DNA of 64,000 nt from assembly GCA_039720395.1 (NCBI GenBank), contig CM077823.1:12108107-12172106 (forward strand). Direction: 5' to 3'. This DNA comes from Liquidambar formosana (Eukaryota; Streptophyta; Magnoliopsida; Saxifragales; Altingiaceae). Below are positions 34,728-47,521 of the stretch, in pieces. Numbering within the stretch: the stretch's first letter is position 1; every line of letters begins with the position of its first letter. Under the pieces are notes generated by a model that worked only from the letters and a program-made list of their open reading frames with translations, ran no database searches and had not been told where the DNA came from. The position numbers and the translations under genes were made by a program.

Positions 34728-37700
34728 CCTTGAGAAGGGATTTTGAAAATATGAGAATGAAAGAAATGGAGTTATTGAAAGATTATTTGTCTAGACTCAT
34801 AGAGGTTGTGAATCAAATGAAAACCTATGGGAGAAAAATTTCTGATCAAAGAATTGTTGAAAAAACTACTCATTAGTTTGCCAAAAAATAATTACCCAAT
34901 TGTTGCCATTATTGAAGAAACTAAAGATATAGACTCTTTGTGTGTTGAAGAGTTGATGGGTTCTATTAAAACATTTGAGCAAAGGTTGAGTAGGCATTCT
35001 GAAAAGTCTATTGAAAGTGCCTTTCAATCTAAACTCAATGTTGGCTCAAAAAATTTTCAAAAGGAATCATCAAGTTATGATAGAGATGAAACTTCTAGAG
35101 ATGGAAGACATGGAAGAGGAAGAGGAAGAAATACAAGGGGAAGAGGTAGAAATAATTTTGAAGGAAGAGGAGGTGAGGAATCCACAAAAGAAAAATGTAG
35201 AATTTGCAAAAATGGTAGCCATGTTGATAAAGAGTGTTGGTTTCAGGGAAAGCCTCAATGTTACAATTGCAAGAAGTTTGGGCATCTCCAAAAAGATTGC
35301 CTAGTTTAAAAACAATCAACAAGCTAATTTTTCTGAAGAGCAAGAAGATGATGGGAATATGTTCTTTGCTTGCCATGCCGTGTCCAAGCAAAGAAATGAT
35401 GTGTGGTACCTTGATAGTGGTTGTAGTAATCACATGATAGGGTAATGAAAGTATTTTTGTGAAGATGGATACCTCTAATTCTCAAGTTAGAATGGCAAAT
35501 GGTGATTTGGTGCAAACAAAAGGATAGGGGACTATTTCCATGGAGACAAAGAAAGGAACCAAATATATTCGGGATGTCTTGCTCGTTCCAAATTTGGAGC
35601 AAAATTTGTTGAGTGTTGGCCAACTTGTGGAGAATGGTTACACCATCAACTTCAAAGAAGATTCTTGCAAGATTTATGACAAAGGAGGGAAAAGTTAAAT
35701 TACTGGAAAAAATCAAGATAGAGAAAAAAAGAAATTTTCTTCTCACTTTTCGCTATTCAAAGGATGTGGCCTTGAAGATGGATGTGGTTGATGAATCATA
35801 GCTATGGCATAGAAGATAAAGGCACTTAAATTTTCCAAGCTTGAAGAATTTGCAACAAAATAATATGGTGTATGGGTTGCCAACAATTAAAGAAGTGGAG
35901 GAAGTTTATGAAGGATGCGCTCTTGGAAAGCAACGCTTAGAGCCTTTTCCAAAAGAAAAAGCATGGAGAGCCAAAGTACCATTGAAGCTTGTTCATACTG
36001 ATATGTGGGAGCCATCAAATACTCTTTCACATGCCAGTAACAAATATTTCATTATCTTTGTTGATGATTTCACAAGAATGACTTGGTTGTATTTTATACG
36101 CCAAAAGTCTAATGTTTTTGCTATATTCAAAAAATTCCAAAAACTAGTTGAGAGGTAAAGTGGCCATTATATGAAAGTGTTGAGAAGTGATAGAGGAGGA
36201 GAGTACAACTCTAATGAGTTTGATAAATTTTGTGAAGACATTGGCATGGAGAGGCAACTAACGGTTGCATACACTCCACAACAAAATGGAGTGACAAAAA
36301 GGAAGAATAGAACCATTGTGGAGATGGCAAAATAAATGCTTTACGAAAAGGGGCTGCCAAAGTCTTTTTGGGCTGAAGTGATGCATATGGCAATTTACTT
36401 GATGAATAGATCTCTAACAAAGGTGGTGGAGAACAAAACCCCACTTGAGCTTGGAGTGGAAAGAAGCCATCGGTGAATCACTTGAAGGTATTTGGTTGCA
36501 TTTGCTTTGCTCATGTACCTGAAGAAGAAAGGCTCAAATTTGATGAAAGTAGTGAAAAATGCATCTTTGTGGGTTATAGCTCAAAATCTAAGGGCTATAA
36601 ACTCTTTAGTTTGAAGAAGAATAAGGTGATCATTTGTAGGGATGTTCTCTTTAATGAGAAGGCCTCATGAAATTGGAAGGAAAATAAAGTTCAAGATCAA
36701 GTGATTGTTTTAAACTGAAGAATGGGGAAGTTTTGAAAATGAAGATGAAGTTGTAAATGATCAAGATCCACAAGAAATGTCTCCAATGACTAGCTCATTA
36801 TCATCAACTTCTTCACCAAGCTCAAGTTCATCATCTTCAAGTTCAACTCCAATAAGAATGAGAAGACTTAGTAACATTTATGAAAACGATGTTTTTGAAA
36901 GGTGCAATTTTTGTGTAGTTGAACAGGAAAGTTTTGAAGAAGCCAGTTCAACAAGAACCTTGGAAGAAAGTCATGGAAGAAGAAATTCACTGTGATTGAG
37001 AAAAACAATACATAGGGATTTGGTGGAGAGGCCAAAAGATAAAGAAGTGGTTGGTGTGAAATGGATATTTAAAACAAAACTCAACCCGGATGGTTCTATT
37101 CAAAGAAATAAAGCTAGACTTGTAGCTAAAAGGTATTCTCAACAACCTAAAGTTGATTTTCCAGAGATTTTTGCACCGGTAGCTCAGCTTGATACTATTA
37201 GAGCTCTTGTTGCTATGGTGGCTCAAAAGGGCTAGTTTTTATACCAACTTGATGTGAAATCGGCATTCTTGAATGGTGTTTTGAAAGAAGAGGTTTATGT
37301 TGAACAACCCCAAGGTTTTGTTAGAAAAAGCAAAGAAGAGAAGGTGTACAAGTTGAAAAAGGCTTTGTATGGCTTTAACAAGCATCCCGGGCATGGAATA
37401 GTGAGATTGATGCTTACTTCAATGAAAAAGGTTTTCAAAGAAGCAAAAGTGAGCCAACCTAGCTTGTACATCAAAACTCAAGGTAAAACCGGTTTTCTTA
37501 TTGTTTCTAGCTCTTTATGTTGATGATTTCGTGTTTATCGATAATAATAAAAAAATGATTTGATGAATTTAAAAGAGATATGAAAAAATATGAAATGAGT
37601 GATTTGGGCCTCTTGCATTACTTCTTGGGCGTTGAAACTTACCAACAAGAACATGGTGTTTTCATTTGTCAAAAGAAGTATGCAAAAACTCTTCTTGAAA

Positions 37701-38463
37701 AATTTAAGATGAAGAATTGCAAATCAGTTGCTACACCTTTGTTGTAAATGAAAAATTGTTGAAGGAAGATGGAAGCAAAGAAGTGGATGCATCACTTTAT
37801 AGAAGCTTGGTTGGAAGCTTATTATACCTAACAGCTACAAGATTGGACATTATGTATGCTAAAAGCTTGTTGTCTCGGTTCATGCATAAGCTAAGTCAAA
37901 TCCATTTTGGGGCTGCCAAGAGAGTATTGAGATACATACAAGGTACACTTGAATTTGGGATAATGTATAAAAGAAGAGTTGATATAAAGTTGCTTCGATT
38001 TTGTGATAGTGATTGGGCTGGTTGTGTTGATGATATGAGAAGCACTTCGAGGTATGTTTTCTCACTTAGCTCAAACGTGTTTTCATAGGCATCCAAGAAG
38101 CAATAAACAATGGCACAATCATCCGCCGAGGCCAAATATATTTTAGCATTATTGGTAACTTCACAAGTGATATAGTTAAGGAGAATTTTGGAAGATGGCG
38201 AAAAGCAAGGAGAAGCTAGTCCAATCTTTTGTGACAACAAATCCGCTATTGCTATGACGAAGAATCCCGTCTACCATTGTTGCACAAAGCACATTGCCAT
38301 TAAGCATCATTTTATTAGAGAGGTTGTGGATGATGGGGAGATTCAACTCAAATATTGCAAATCCAAGGAACAATTGGCGGACGTCTTCACCAAAGCTCTA
38401 TCAAAAGATAAGTTTCAATATTTTAGAGAAATGTTGGATGTTCAACCACAAGCCACTAATGGG
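34728..38463 (+). pseudogene. Ty1/copia gag-pol pseudogene
   Basis: Domain order is gag, protease, integrase, RT, RNase H, which defines copia. Gag runs from LRRDFENMRMKE to the zinc knuckle CYNCKKFGHLQKDC (near 35258). The protease has WYLDSGCSNHM (near 35403). Integrase has CALGKQ, LVHTDMWEP (near 35990), RSDRGGEY and AYTPQQNGV (near 36270). RT has KWIFKTKLNPDG (near 37060), [11 protein letters not shown] and YVDDFVF (near 37518). RNase H has CDSDWAGCVDD, FCDNKSAIAM and QLADVFTKAL. About a dozen stops and frameshifts inactivate it. The catalytic YVDD is intact. Confidence 0.92.
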
Positions 38464-38874
38464 GAGTGTTAAAGTTAATGTCTTGTTTAGTTTCTTGTTT
38501 TGTTATAAACATAGTTGTTAAAAGCACGCCTCAGGCGGCCTAGGCGCGAGGCGCAGGCGAGCACAAGGGGTGGGCTTCCCTTTGGGCTAGGCGAGGCGAT
38601 GTCCACTAGGCGCAACAAAAGCGCGCTTTTTTGGGCTTTTTATTGAGGCGCGCCTTAGTGACCTAGGCCTCTTTTTGTCCAAAAAAAAAAAAATTCATAC
38701 AACCATTTTTATATCCGTTAAAATCAACAAAAGTAAAAAGGGAAAAAGAAGGAAAAAGAAGAAGAAGAAGGAAAAGGCGCTGCTGGAGTCCAGCCCTAGC
38801 TCTCTGCGATCGTCGGTGCAGCCCTCCATCTCCAGCGGTGAAGCCAGCAGACCTCGTCGAATAGGTATGTATCT

Positions 38875-39305
38875 CCTGCTCCTTGTCCTGCTCCTTCTCC
38901 TACTCTTCTTCTTCTTCTTCTTCTTCGAGCAGGTACTATCGTAATTGTACTTCTCTGGTTTTTTTTTTTTGGGTAAATCTGTACTTCTCTGTTCCTTCTT
39001 CTCCTTTCTTATTCTTCTCTATTCCTTCTTCTTCTTCTTCTTCTTCTTCTTCTTCTATTTTCTGAGTTTCTGTTCTTTGTTCTTCTTCCTTTTTTTTTTT
39101 TCTTCTTCTTCTTCTTTGTTCCTTCTTCTTCCTTCTTCTTCTTCTATTTTTCGATTTTTGCTTCTTCTCTGTTCCTTCTTCTTCCTCTTCTCTGTTTTTT
39201 TATTCTTCTTCTCTGTTCGGCTGTTCCTCCTACTCTGTTTTTTTATTCTTCTTCTTTGTTCAGCTGTTCCTCCTTCTCTGTTTCTTTATTCTTCTCCTCT
39301 GTTTG
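38875..39305 (+). repeat. (TTC)n-rich pyrimidine tract
   Basis: More than 400 bp of TTC/CTT repeats on the + strand, in the 5' leader of the hAT. The long open frames here, rich in Ser, Phe and Leu, are low-complexity artefacts. Such a tract could form triplex DNA or act as leader and promoter sequence. Confidence 0.85.
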
Positions 39306-39438
39306 GTATTATAATTTGTTGGGCTACAAATTAACAAACTATAAAGTATAAACATCTAATTGTGGTTGTAAATTGTGATTTATTACTTTGTGTACTTTGT
39401 GGGTCTAGGATACTTAGGCTAGTTCTTACTTGTTATAT

Positions 39439-42111
39439 ATGGATTCTGGAGATTCACAACAAAAGGATCATGGATAGAAGTATGTGAGACGAGATCCAAG
39501 GAACAACTCTTCTATAATTTGCAATTTCTGTGGGAAGGTAACTAATGGAGGCATATTTCGGGCCAAACAACATCTAATTGGAGGGCAAAGAAATGCATCA
39601 GCTTGTGTGAAGTGCCTAGAGCATGTCAAAATAGAAATAAGACAATATATGCTAGGGAAAAAGGCAGAGAGAGATCAAAAGAATCTATTGCCTGACTTTA
39701 ATGACATTGCTGATGCTGAAGATGAAGAGGAAGATGATTTGGCAGAGGTGGATCATTGTGGTAAAAGAGTTTCAAGCTCAAAGGGAAGTTCTCAATCAGT
39801 AAAGTCAGCATTGAAAAAGCCTAAGCAAAAGGGGCCAATGGATGCATACTTTACTCCTGATCCAGAAATGGTTGTGAATAATAGAAACAATAGGAAAGGA
39901 AAACAAACAACTATCAATGATGCCTACAAGAAGGAGGCAAGGAATAGGGCATGCCAACACATAGCAAGGTGGATGTATGAAGCTGGGATACCATTTAATG
40001 CTGTCAATTATGATAGTTTTGTGGTTGCAATTGAATCCATAGGGCAATATGGTGTGGGAATGAAACCACCAAGTTACCATGAGGTGAGGGTTCCTCTCTT
40101 AAAAAAGGAGTTGGCTCATACAAATAATATAATGAAAAATCATAAAGAAGAATGGGCAAGAAATGGATGCTCTATTATGTCTGATGGATGGAGTGACGGG
40201 AATGGGAAGACCTTGATAAACTTTTTGGTGAATTATCCCAAAGGAACCATGTTCATTGAGTCCATTGATGCTTCCGAATATAGTAAGACTGGTGACAAAA
40301 TGTTTAAATTACTTGATGATTGGGTGGAGCGCATTGGAGAAGCTAATGTGGTTCAAGTCATAACAGATAATGCCTCAAATTACGTGATGGCAGGTGAATA
40401 TTTTTAGATAGTTTTGTTAATTTTTGGTTAAATACTTAAATAACTTAACTTATAAATTATAAATTTGATATTTGGTCTTTTTGGTGAAATCTAATTGCCT
40501 AATTAAGTAATTTATTAATTATTTAACAGGGAGATTGTTGGAAGCAAAGCGCCCACATTTATATTGGTCATCTTGTGCAGCCCATTGTATAGACTTGATG
40601 TTAGAAGACAATGGGCAGATAGCTAGCATCAAGAGAACACTAAAAAGGGCAATGGAACTCAATGCCTATATATATGGTCGTCCAGGCTTGTTAAACATAA
40701 TGAGATGCTTCACAAACCAAAAGGAGTTGACCAAGCCTGCTGTTACTCGATTTGCAACTGCCTTTCTCACTCTAGCAAGTATTCATCGTCATAAGGATAG
40801 CTTGAGAAAGATGTTTGCTTCAGAGGATTGGATAAGATGTCGATGGGCAAAGGAGCTAAAGGGTAAAAGAGTTGCTTAAACTATTTTGATGCCTTCCTTT
40901 TGGAAAACCATTGTCTATGCCCTCAAGTTGATAGGTCCACTTGTTCGTGTGCTTCGATTGGTTGATGGGGAGAAAAGGCCTCCAATGGGATATATTTATG
41001 AGGCTATGGATAGAGCTAAAGAAGCCATTGCCAAATCGTTTAATGGTAATGAGTACAAGTATCATCAAGCCTTTGGTTACATTGATGAGAGATGGAGTTG
41101 TCAACTCCATCGACCTTTGCATGCAGCTGGGTACTTTTTGAACCCAGAATTTTTTTATGCAAACCCATCTATTGAGCAAGATGAAGAGGTGATGACAGGT
41201 TTGTATAAAAGCATTGCAAGGGTGGTTCCTAGCTTAACCAAGCAAGACAAGATTACTGAGGAGCTGACTGTGTATAAGAGGGCTGAGGGTCTATTTGGGA
41301 TTAACATGGCTATTAGACAAAGAAAGACAAAGGCTCCTGGTAAAGTGATTTTTTCTTTTTAATAGAAAAATGATTCATTTTATATACTTTATGAAAGGTC
41401 ACACACCATTACTTTAATGTTAATTTAATAATTTATTAACAGCTGATTGGTGGGCTTCATATGGATCTTCAACTCCAAATTTGCAACAATTTGCTGTCAA
41501 AGTTCTTAGCCTAACTTGTAGCGCATCAGGTTGTGAAAGAAACTGGAGTGTTTTTGAGCATAGTAAGTGGTTGGTATTCTTGCATGTAATATTTTACAAA
41601 ACAAATCACTAAAGTTTTATTCTCATTAGTTGTAGATTATTCATTATTGCACATCCATAGCAAAAAGAGAAATAGGCTAGCACAAACTCGCTTGAATAAT
41701 TTGGTGTTTATCAAGTATAATCGAGCCTTGAAGCGGCGATACAATATGCGTGATACTATTGACCCAATATCCTTGAAGGAGTTGATAGATGAGAGCAATG
41801 AGTGGTTGGTTGGGAAAATGGATGGAGGGTCTGATGAGGATGATGATGTTGTGTTTGATGATGAGTCTTTAACATGGGGTGATGTTGCTAGAGCTGCTGG
41901 AGTTGGAGAGAATAGGTTTAATACAAGAGCAAGTTCAGGCATGGCGTCAACATCAAGAACACGAACCCCTAGGCCCTCTACTTCAAGACCAGCTCCATTG
42001 GATGAGGAGGAAGAAGCCAATTCTGAAGAGACAAAAGAGGAAGATGATACGGGATATAAATCTAATGATAGCAAAGATGATGATGGTGATGATGTTGCAT
42101 GTGTTTCTTGA
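39439..42111 (+). pseudogene. hAT transposase (BED finger, DUF659, dimerisation domain)
   Basis: This enzyme cuts and pastes the element. ATG at 39439 leads to a BED zinc finger (CNFCGKVTNGGIFRAKQHL, 39517-39573). A DUF659-type RNase H-like catalytic region follows, with SIMSDGWSDG near 40173 and VITDNASNYV near 40357, then CAAHCIDLMLED near 40575. The dimerisation domain has WWASYG and SGCERNWSVFEH (41450-41560). The tail is acidic. Introns fit at 40394-40529 (GT...AG) and 41340-41442; a third begins at 41562 with a less clear end. Two in-frame stops, TAG at 39475 (expected Trp) and TAA at 40877, disable it. No frameshift is seen. Confidence 0.9.
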
Positions 42112-42483
42112 TGAGGATGATGTTTAGGTCATAGCCTCATAGGTCCTATATGATGGCCTTGACAATTGGGATTAGATGATTACCATTTTGATTTTTATGC
42201 TTAAAACTTTAGAATTGTCATTTGAGTTTTTTAATGTTGAACTTTGAACTTAGGTTTTATTTGATGTGGATTGTGGCCATGAGTGGTTTGTTACTTTGTT
42301 GAATCTTTAAAGTTTTACATGATTAGCTGATTGCATATTTGCATAAAATCATTTTGGGCAAATTTGTAATGTTGTTTGATTTGCTATGATAATTAATTTA
42401 TTAATAGAGTGGAAATTGCTACATATTATGTCATTACATTGAAGTGTTGAATAGAGCATCTTTTTTATCCTCTTAACTCATAA

Positions 42484-42555
42484 GGCTTATGTAGGATTCG
42501 AACCTACAACCTCTGTGCAATTGCACAACGCTCTAACCAATTGAGCTTATAGGCC
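42484..42555 (-). tRNA. tRNA-like sequence inside the hAT
   Basis: The 72 bases on the - strand fold as a tRNA in outline. There is a 7-bp acceptor stem with one C-A mismatch, a D stem GCTC/GAGC, and a T arm GTAGG-TTCGAAT-CCTAC containing a perfect B box GGTTCGAATCC. The anticodon arm is wrong: TGTGCAATTGCACA is a perfect palindrome, there is no U33, and U8 is A. So it is a tRNA-like or pseudo-tRNA sequence rather than a working tRNA. It lies about 200 bases inside the transposon's 3' end. Confidence 0.45.
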
Positions 42556-43008
42556 AAAAGGTATGAGTGTTTAATTTTATATGTTTAAATTGATTATTTT
42601 TGTTAGTTGCATTTGATGAAATAGTTTTTATTTATTTTTTTTAAATTGTGCACCTCACTTGCCTAAAGCCCGCGCTTTTTCTTGCGCCTCGCGCCTAAGC
42701 CCCAGGAGACCTTTGCGCCTTAGGTGCGCCTTGCGCCTTTAATAACTATGGTTATAAATCAGTTTTATGTTTCGTTGTCCTTTTGTATCTTTTATTGTTG
42801 GTAGAGATGTTGCCAAGTGTAGGGCCAGGATGTAATCTTTTGGAAACTTAACCTCGAAGAGTTTTGCTGAAATAAAATGAGAAAAAAGCAACCAAGGGGC
42901 TGGTTTTTGCTCCTCCACGAACAGCGCCTGAACAGCCCCTATTTTGTGCTCTTTATCCCCTATTTTTTCATCATGTTTTGGTTTGGTTTGAAGATTTAAA
43001 AGCCAACA

Positions 43009-45700
43009 CTCATCCTAACACCAGTTCAAAGCATCCTATCTATCAACTATCAAGCCATGCTTCATATATATATATAGATATATAGTATAACAAGGGTGTC
43101 CAAGAATTCGCCCCTGAGTAAGGCCATCCCGACTTTGAATGATCAAGCCATATTTCTTATTCCACACGCATTCATGTTAAATAAAGGTTTGCTGCAAGCA
43201 TTCAATTTCCCTAGTGAAGATACTGACCTACACCTATCATATGGATTCATAAAGAAACAACATACAATTATAATATCTTTTCATGATCTGCAAATATTAA
43301 AACCAAAAGCATCCACCCTAAATTAGCCAATTAACCACTTTTTAGCAGAAATAAACATTGATCTCTAAAAGGGCTGTTAAAGAAACTCAATGATAGAGGG
43401 ATAATTACCTAGATGAAGAAGGGAATCACATTGCGGATTTCCAGACCCCAGCCCTGCCTGATCAGTACTTGTTTTCTGCTACTGCTGCTGTATCTGAAAG
43501 AAGAAGGGTGGCTCACAATTAGCACGATGAAACTGAAAGGGTAAAAGAAGATGTATGAGCCAACATTAAAACAAAAAGTTTGCAAGTAACCTAGAGAAGG
43601 GATGATAAAACATTCCATGAAAAACTCAATAACTCAACATAAATTAATCCCAACTACCAGAGATCAGCTAGTGCGCACTATTTTGAAACACCTTTTATTT
43701 ATTTTTAAATTAAAAATAAATAAAATAAAATAAAAACTTCTAAAAGAAAAAATCTAGCATTTTATCCAATTATGTTGCATTGAAATAGATCCCAAATAAA
43801 CAATAAGTAGTATATGCAAATAGATATATTGTTCTGAAAAAATAGAAAAAAAAAAAAAATAGCAATTTGAGTAATGTCTCCACATTGTTTATTATGTAAA
43901 GGAAGAACTGATCTTCAAAAATGATGCTTCAATTCTGGGGGAAGAGAATTATCAAACATAGAATGCAAGCATTTAATGGAGAACTAACCAACCTCTCTTT
44001 TAGCAAATGCAAAGCTGTTTGTCCTTTTGCATCTTTTAGTTGTAACCAAATTTGATATTACATATTTACATCAAATTTCATATCATACAACATTATTCTC
44101 CTAAATCTCAACAAGATAGTAGAACCTTTAAAAGAGGCAATGAAAAAGGTTTTAGGTTTCAGGAACAACCAAAGTTGCATGTATTAATAAAATATTATCC
44201 TGTACAAAAAATGAAACAAATCCAAGTTATGTTTCTATATTTTTTTTTTCCCTATCAATTTGTATTTCGTAACTATTAGTTTATGCTGCCTAATAAAGCT
44301 AAATAATCAAAAATGTGTGCCAAATTATTGTGGTTCGAAATTTTTCCATAATATGAAAAATAGATAGTATAAAGCTGTAAGACTTGTGTTACTCTAAATG
44401 GTCAAAAGGTATGTAAAATGAAGGTTCCAAGCAAATACAGGAATCACCACGCACATAAAATCCTTCTGATTCCTAAATTCTTTGAGCTGTATCTTTTTAT
44501 CAAGAGTGAAATACTAAACCATCATTGAGCATCAAAACGCGGAAAATTATCCATTTGTAATTGAGATGATGTGTATGCTTGCACGATGGCCACTATAATT
44601 AGAAACTATGGAGCATGAAAATAAAGGCTCACAATAAGAGAATAAAATTCAAAATGGTAGTTGATCGATATTATATCAATAATTTATTGAATCATTAAAT
44701 TTAGTAGTAGATGATAATTAAATATAATTCAAAGGTAGGTCGACTCCACATTAAGTTTTTTTCTTACTTCTTGTTGGATGGATAACACATTGCATGACTT
44801 GTAGAATTAATCAATTAATACCATGACTGAGGTGAACTATTCCACCAACTATGGCAAAAATATTGTAAAACAAATAAAGAAAAAATGATATCTAGATGCT
44901 TCATCAAAAAAAAAAAAGGAAAAAAAAAAATCTAGACAAAGGAAAGACACTAAGAAATTAATATTTATTGCATATAGATATATTAAAATCAGGTAAATCA
45001 GCAATCAACTCCTCATTCATCATACAATAGGAGAATGAGACTAAAAACAAGACATCAAAATTCTAGTTTCATATCAATAACAGATAGCATAAAGGTGTGA
45101 GACTCATTTTACTTCATATGTGCAAAAGGAATTTAAAAAGAAGGTTAATTCCAAACAAATAATTGAATCACCTGAAGCATAAAACCCCCCCTATGTTTAA
45201 TTTGTTCACTGTGTGTTTCTTTAATTTTTGTACATAAAGAGTGACATATATATAATACGTGTACATGGTAGATGATCAAATAGATACTATATATGGACCA
45301 TTAAAATCGAGGCTCACCTCCACACTAAGAGACAGTGAATTCCATTAAGAATGGTAGTTTATATTCCATTGGAAATTCATTGAAACAACAAAGAGCTTAG
45401 TTGATAATGAATTGACTTTCAATAGTGATTTTTCTTTATATAAAACGGCATTCTTGATACAAATCCATAAAATAATAATAAACACCAAATAAAGACATGA
45501 ATCGTCAATAATGTAGGTAAAGGAAAGAAAGAAGACCCACAAATGAAGCAAACAAGCCCCGCCTTCCATTCTATATACTAAACCCTAGCTATAAAAGAAC
45601 ATATTTCTAGAAGAAAAAGACACTTTGAATATCTATATGCTAAACCCTAGCCATGCATCAGGGAAATAAAAATACAACACTGATCCAATTTGATTTTTAT
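43009..45700. repeat. Array unit 3, right part
   Basis: 43009-43640 matches 13960-14480 and 59590-60400. 45190-45690 matches 60500-61020 ('ttccattaagaatggtagtttatattcca', 'gacatgaatcgtca', 'tatttctagaaga'). On the - strand, 43500-43416 is bounded by ttctttcag and |gtaattat, so it could be an exon. The stretch 43640-45180 is AT-rich with no supported gene and no other copy seen. Confidence 0.65.
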
Positions 45701-46620
45701 TGTTTTTCGATCAGCAAAAGAAAATTTTATTAATTAGAGAAAATGAGATACATGAAACAAATACAATCCGCTCAAATCGGAAAACACCAACTCCCCTAAA
45801 TGATCATCCAGCCCGAAAATTCTCAACAAGGAGATGAAAATAGACTACAACTTACAAAAACCAAAAACCGCCCAATGGAAAGCCAACCCATACCAAACAA
45901 CCAAACAAGTCAAAAAATACGGCCAAATATAAATGATACATCTCCCATATGATAGACCACAACCCCAATGAACAAAAGCAAAAGAAGCTCCAAAAATATG
46001 ACACCAGCTCAAGGCCAAACTAAAAAATACAAACAAATAAGACAAACTCAGTGTTGATATCGTTGGCTATCAAACTCCAAAGCAACTCGAAACCACTCTT
46101 GATACCAAATCCACTGCAACCCACTAACTCCTACAATTAGCCAACTCCACAAATTACCAAAACAAACCAAATATGGAATGACAGCCAAATTTTATTCTGA
46201 ACCAATCACTTAACCAATATATTGCCAGACCGCATTTTCAAGCCAAAGCACTAATTACCAAAAACAATTATTCCAATACATCTTACTACGCACCTCATAT
46301 CCAATTTAATGAGCACCTCCTTACCTACTCCACTTAAACCCTACGCCGCTGCAAAATCCTACTCCACTCCACCTCCAACCCACCCCAAATTTTGATACTT
46401 GAATTAGGATCATATCTACATCATTTGCTACTGCCAATTTCTTCGTTCACCTGCCCACCTCTACTCTACTCAACCCAAACCCTGAATATTCCATGAGAGA
46501 TATACTTGACCACCCGAAAAACAACTCCTAACCGGATACTAGAGATTCACCAAACATCAACAACCGAATACCATTAACCCACCAAGCAGCCCCCTTTATA
46601 TTACCTCTACTCTGCTTTCC

Positions 46621-46935
46621 CTAAAAATTTTTGATGAACTGACCTTTGAGCAAGATGAATCTAGCTTCAAACACCACATCAATTTTTTTAAATACATTAG
46701 AATCCCAACAAATACACAATCCTCCTGTCGAGCCCACAGCCTTGACCCAGACAAAATAAGCATTCGCACACCCCCAAAGAGATCTAACAGTCCTTTGGTC
46801 AAACACTTCTAATTTTGTTTCTTGAATGCAAACAATGACAACCTTTTTTCCTGCAATTATACGTCTCACAACTCTTCTTTTGATAGAAGACCCTAAACCC
46901 CTAACATTCCAAGATAGAATATATTTTAAGCATGA
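46621..46935 (-). pseudogene. LINE ORF2 endonuclease N-terminus
   Basis: The - strand gives RRIIAGKKVVIVCIQETKLEVF, with the conserved QETK of LINE endonucleases, then GSTGGLCICWDS. It starts a few dozen bases after the ORF1 stop, as in the first LINE. The rest of the endonuclease and all of RT are missing or unreadable. Confidence 0.75.
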
Positions 46936-47521
46936 TGGCCCCTCAAACTATGACGCCCACTGCCTGCCCTAATTCACGCCAGCACCTCCCTCCTTAATTA
47001 TCTCAGCCAATTTTTCTACAACCTCTTGATCATTGCCAAGACTCTTAACACCAAGCCGATTAACCAGATTCCAAGTGTCTTGTGCTTGCTCTAATAACAA
47101 TCTATTTCTACAGGTGATAAGTCCATCTGAAATGGAAGAATCGTCCTTGAAAGAGGATGATATTGAGAGCTCATCCCTTCTGGCCTTGGAGTTTCTCCTC
47201 CCTTTCTTCTTCTGAATCTGGGTAGTACTGCTACAAATCTTTGGCCACCCAAGCAGTTCATCTAGAAGCCTTCTCTTTCTCTTGACATGAGGCTGGAATT
47301 TGGCCTTCCTCAGATCCTTCTTGTGACTGTCGAGAACAGAGTCCTCTTCTACAGGATAAGTATGAGCACCACCCATTTCAGCACAATTATTTATAATCAT
47401 GTCTCTTTCACAAGTCTTCCTAACAAGGGCATTGGGACCCACGAAAGTGGGGCAGTTTGAAGTAGGCCTAGAGATAGGATCCAAAACCTTTGCTTCCTTT
47501 GGTCCAAAGAGTTGTTATGAA

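Larger units (their letters stand above)
38510..42750 (+). mobile_element. hAT transposon with nearly complete transposase
   Basis: 4241 bp with a perfect 8-bp target duplication, gttataaa (38502-38509 and 42751-42758). The ends are CATAGTTGTTAAAAG and, inverted, CATAGTTATTAAAGG. Both subterminal regions are rich in GGCGC/GCGCC motifs, the usual transposase-binding pattern in hATs. It carries a transposase gene with introns and a tRNA-like sequence near the 3' end. The exact duplication implies a fairly recent insertion. Confidence 0.93.
34717..43008 (+). mobile_element. Ty1/copia element, 5'-truncated, with hAT nested in the 3' LTR
   Basis: Gag begins mid-domain immediately after array unit 3 sequence, with no 5' LTR. 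The 3' LTR begins TGTTAAAG at 38467 and resumes after the hAT to end at AAGCCAACA (43008). Array sequence then restarts with ctcatcctaacacc. Compared with the unit at 59415-59590, the deletion removed the copia 5' end plus about 110 bp of flank. Confidence 0.85.
38467..43008 (+). mobile_element. Copia 3' LTR, split by hAT
   Basis: A purine tract (aatggggag, 38458-38466) precedes the LTR start TGTTAAAGTTAATG. LTR sequence occupies 38467-38509 and 42759-43008, about 290 bp without insert and duplicate. The right half has the usual termination-region features, such as aaataaaatgag near 42870. No 5' LTR is present for comparison. Confidence 0.78.

Noticed and set aside
38875..39334. Long Ser/Phe-rich open frames
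   Set aside because: They come from a (TTC)n tract inside the hAT leader and carry no domain.
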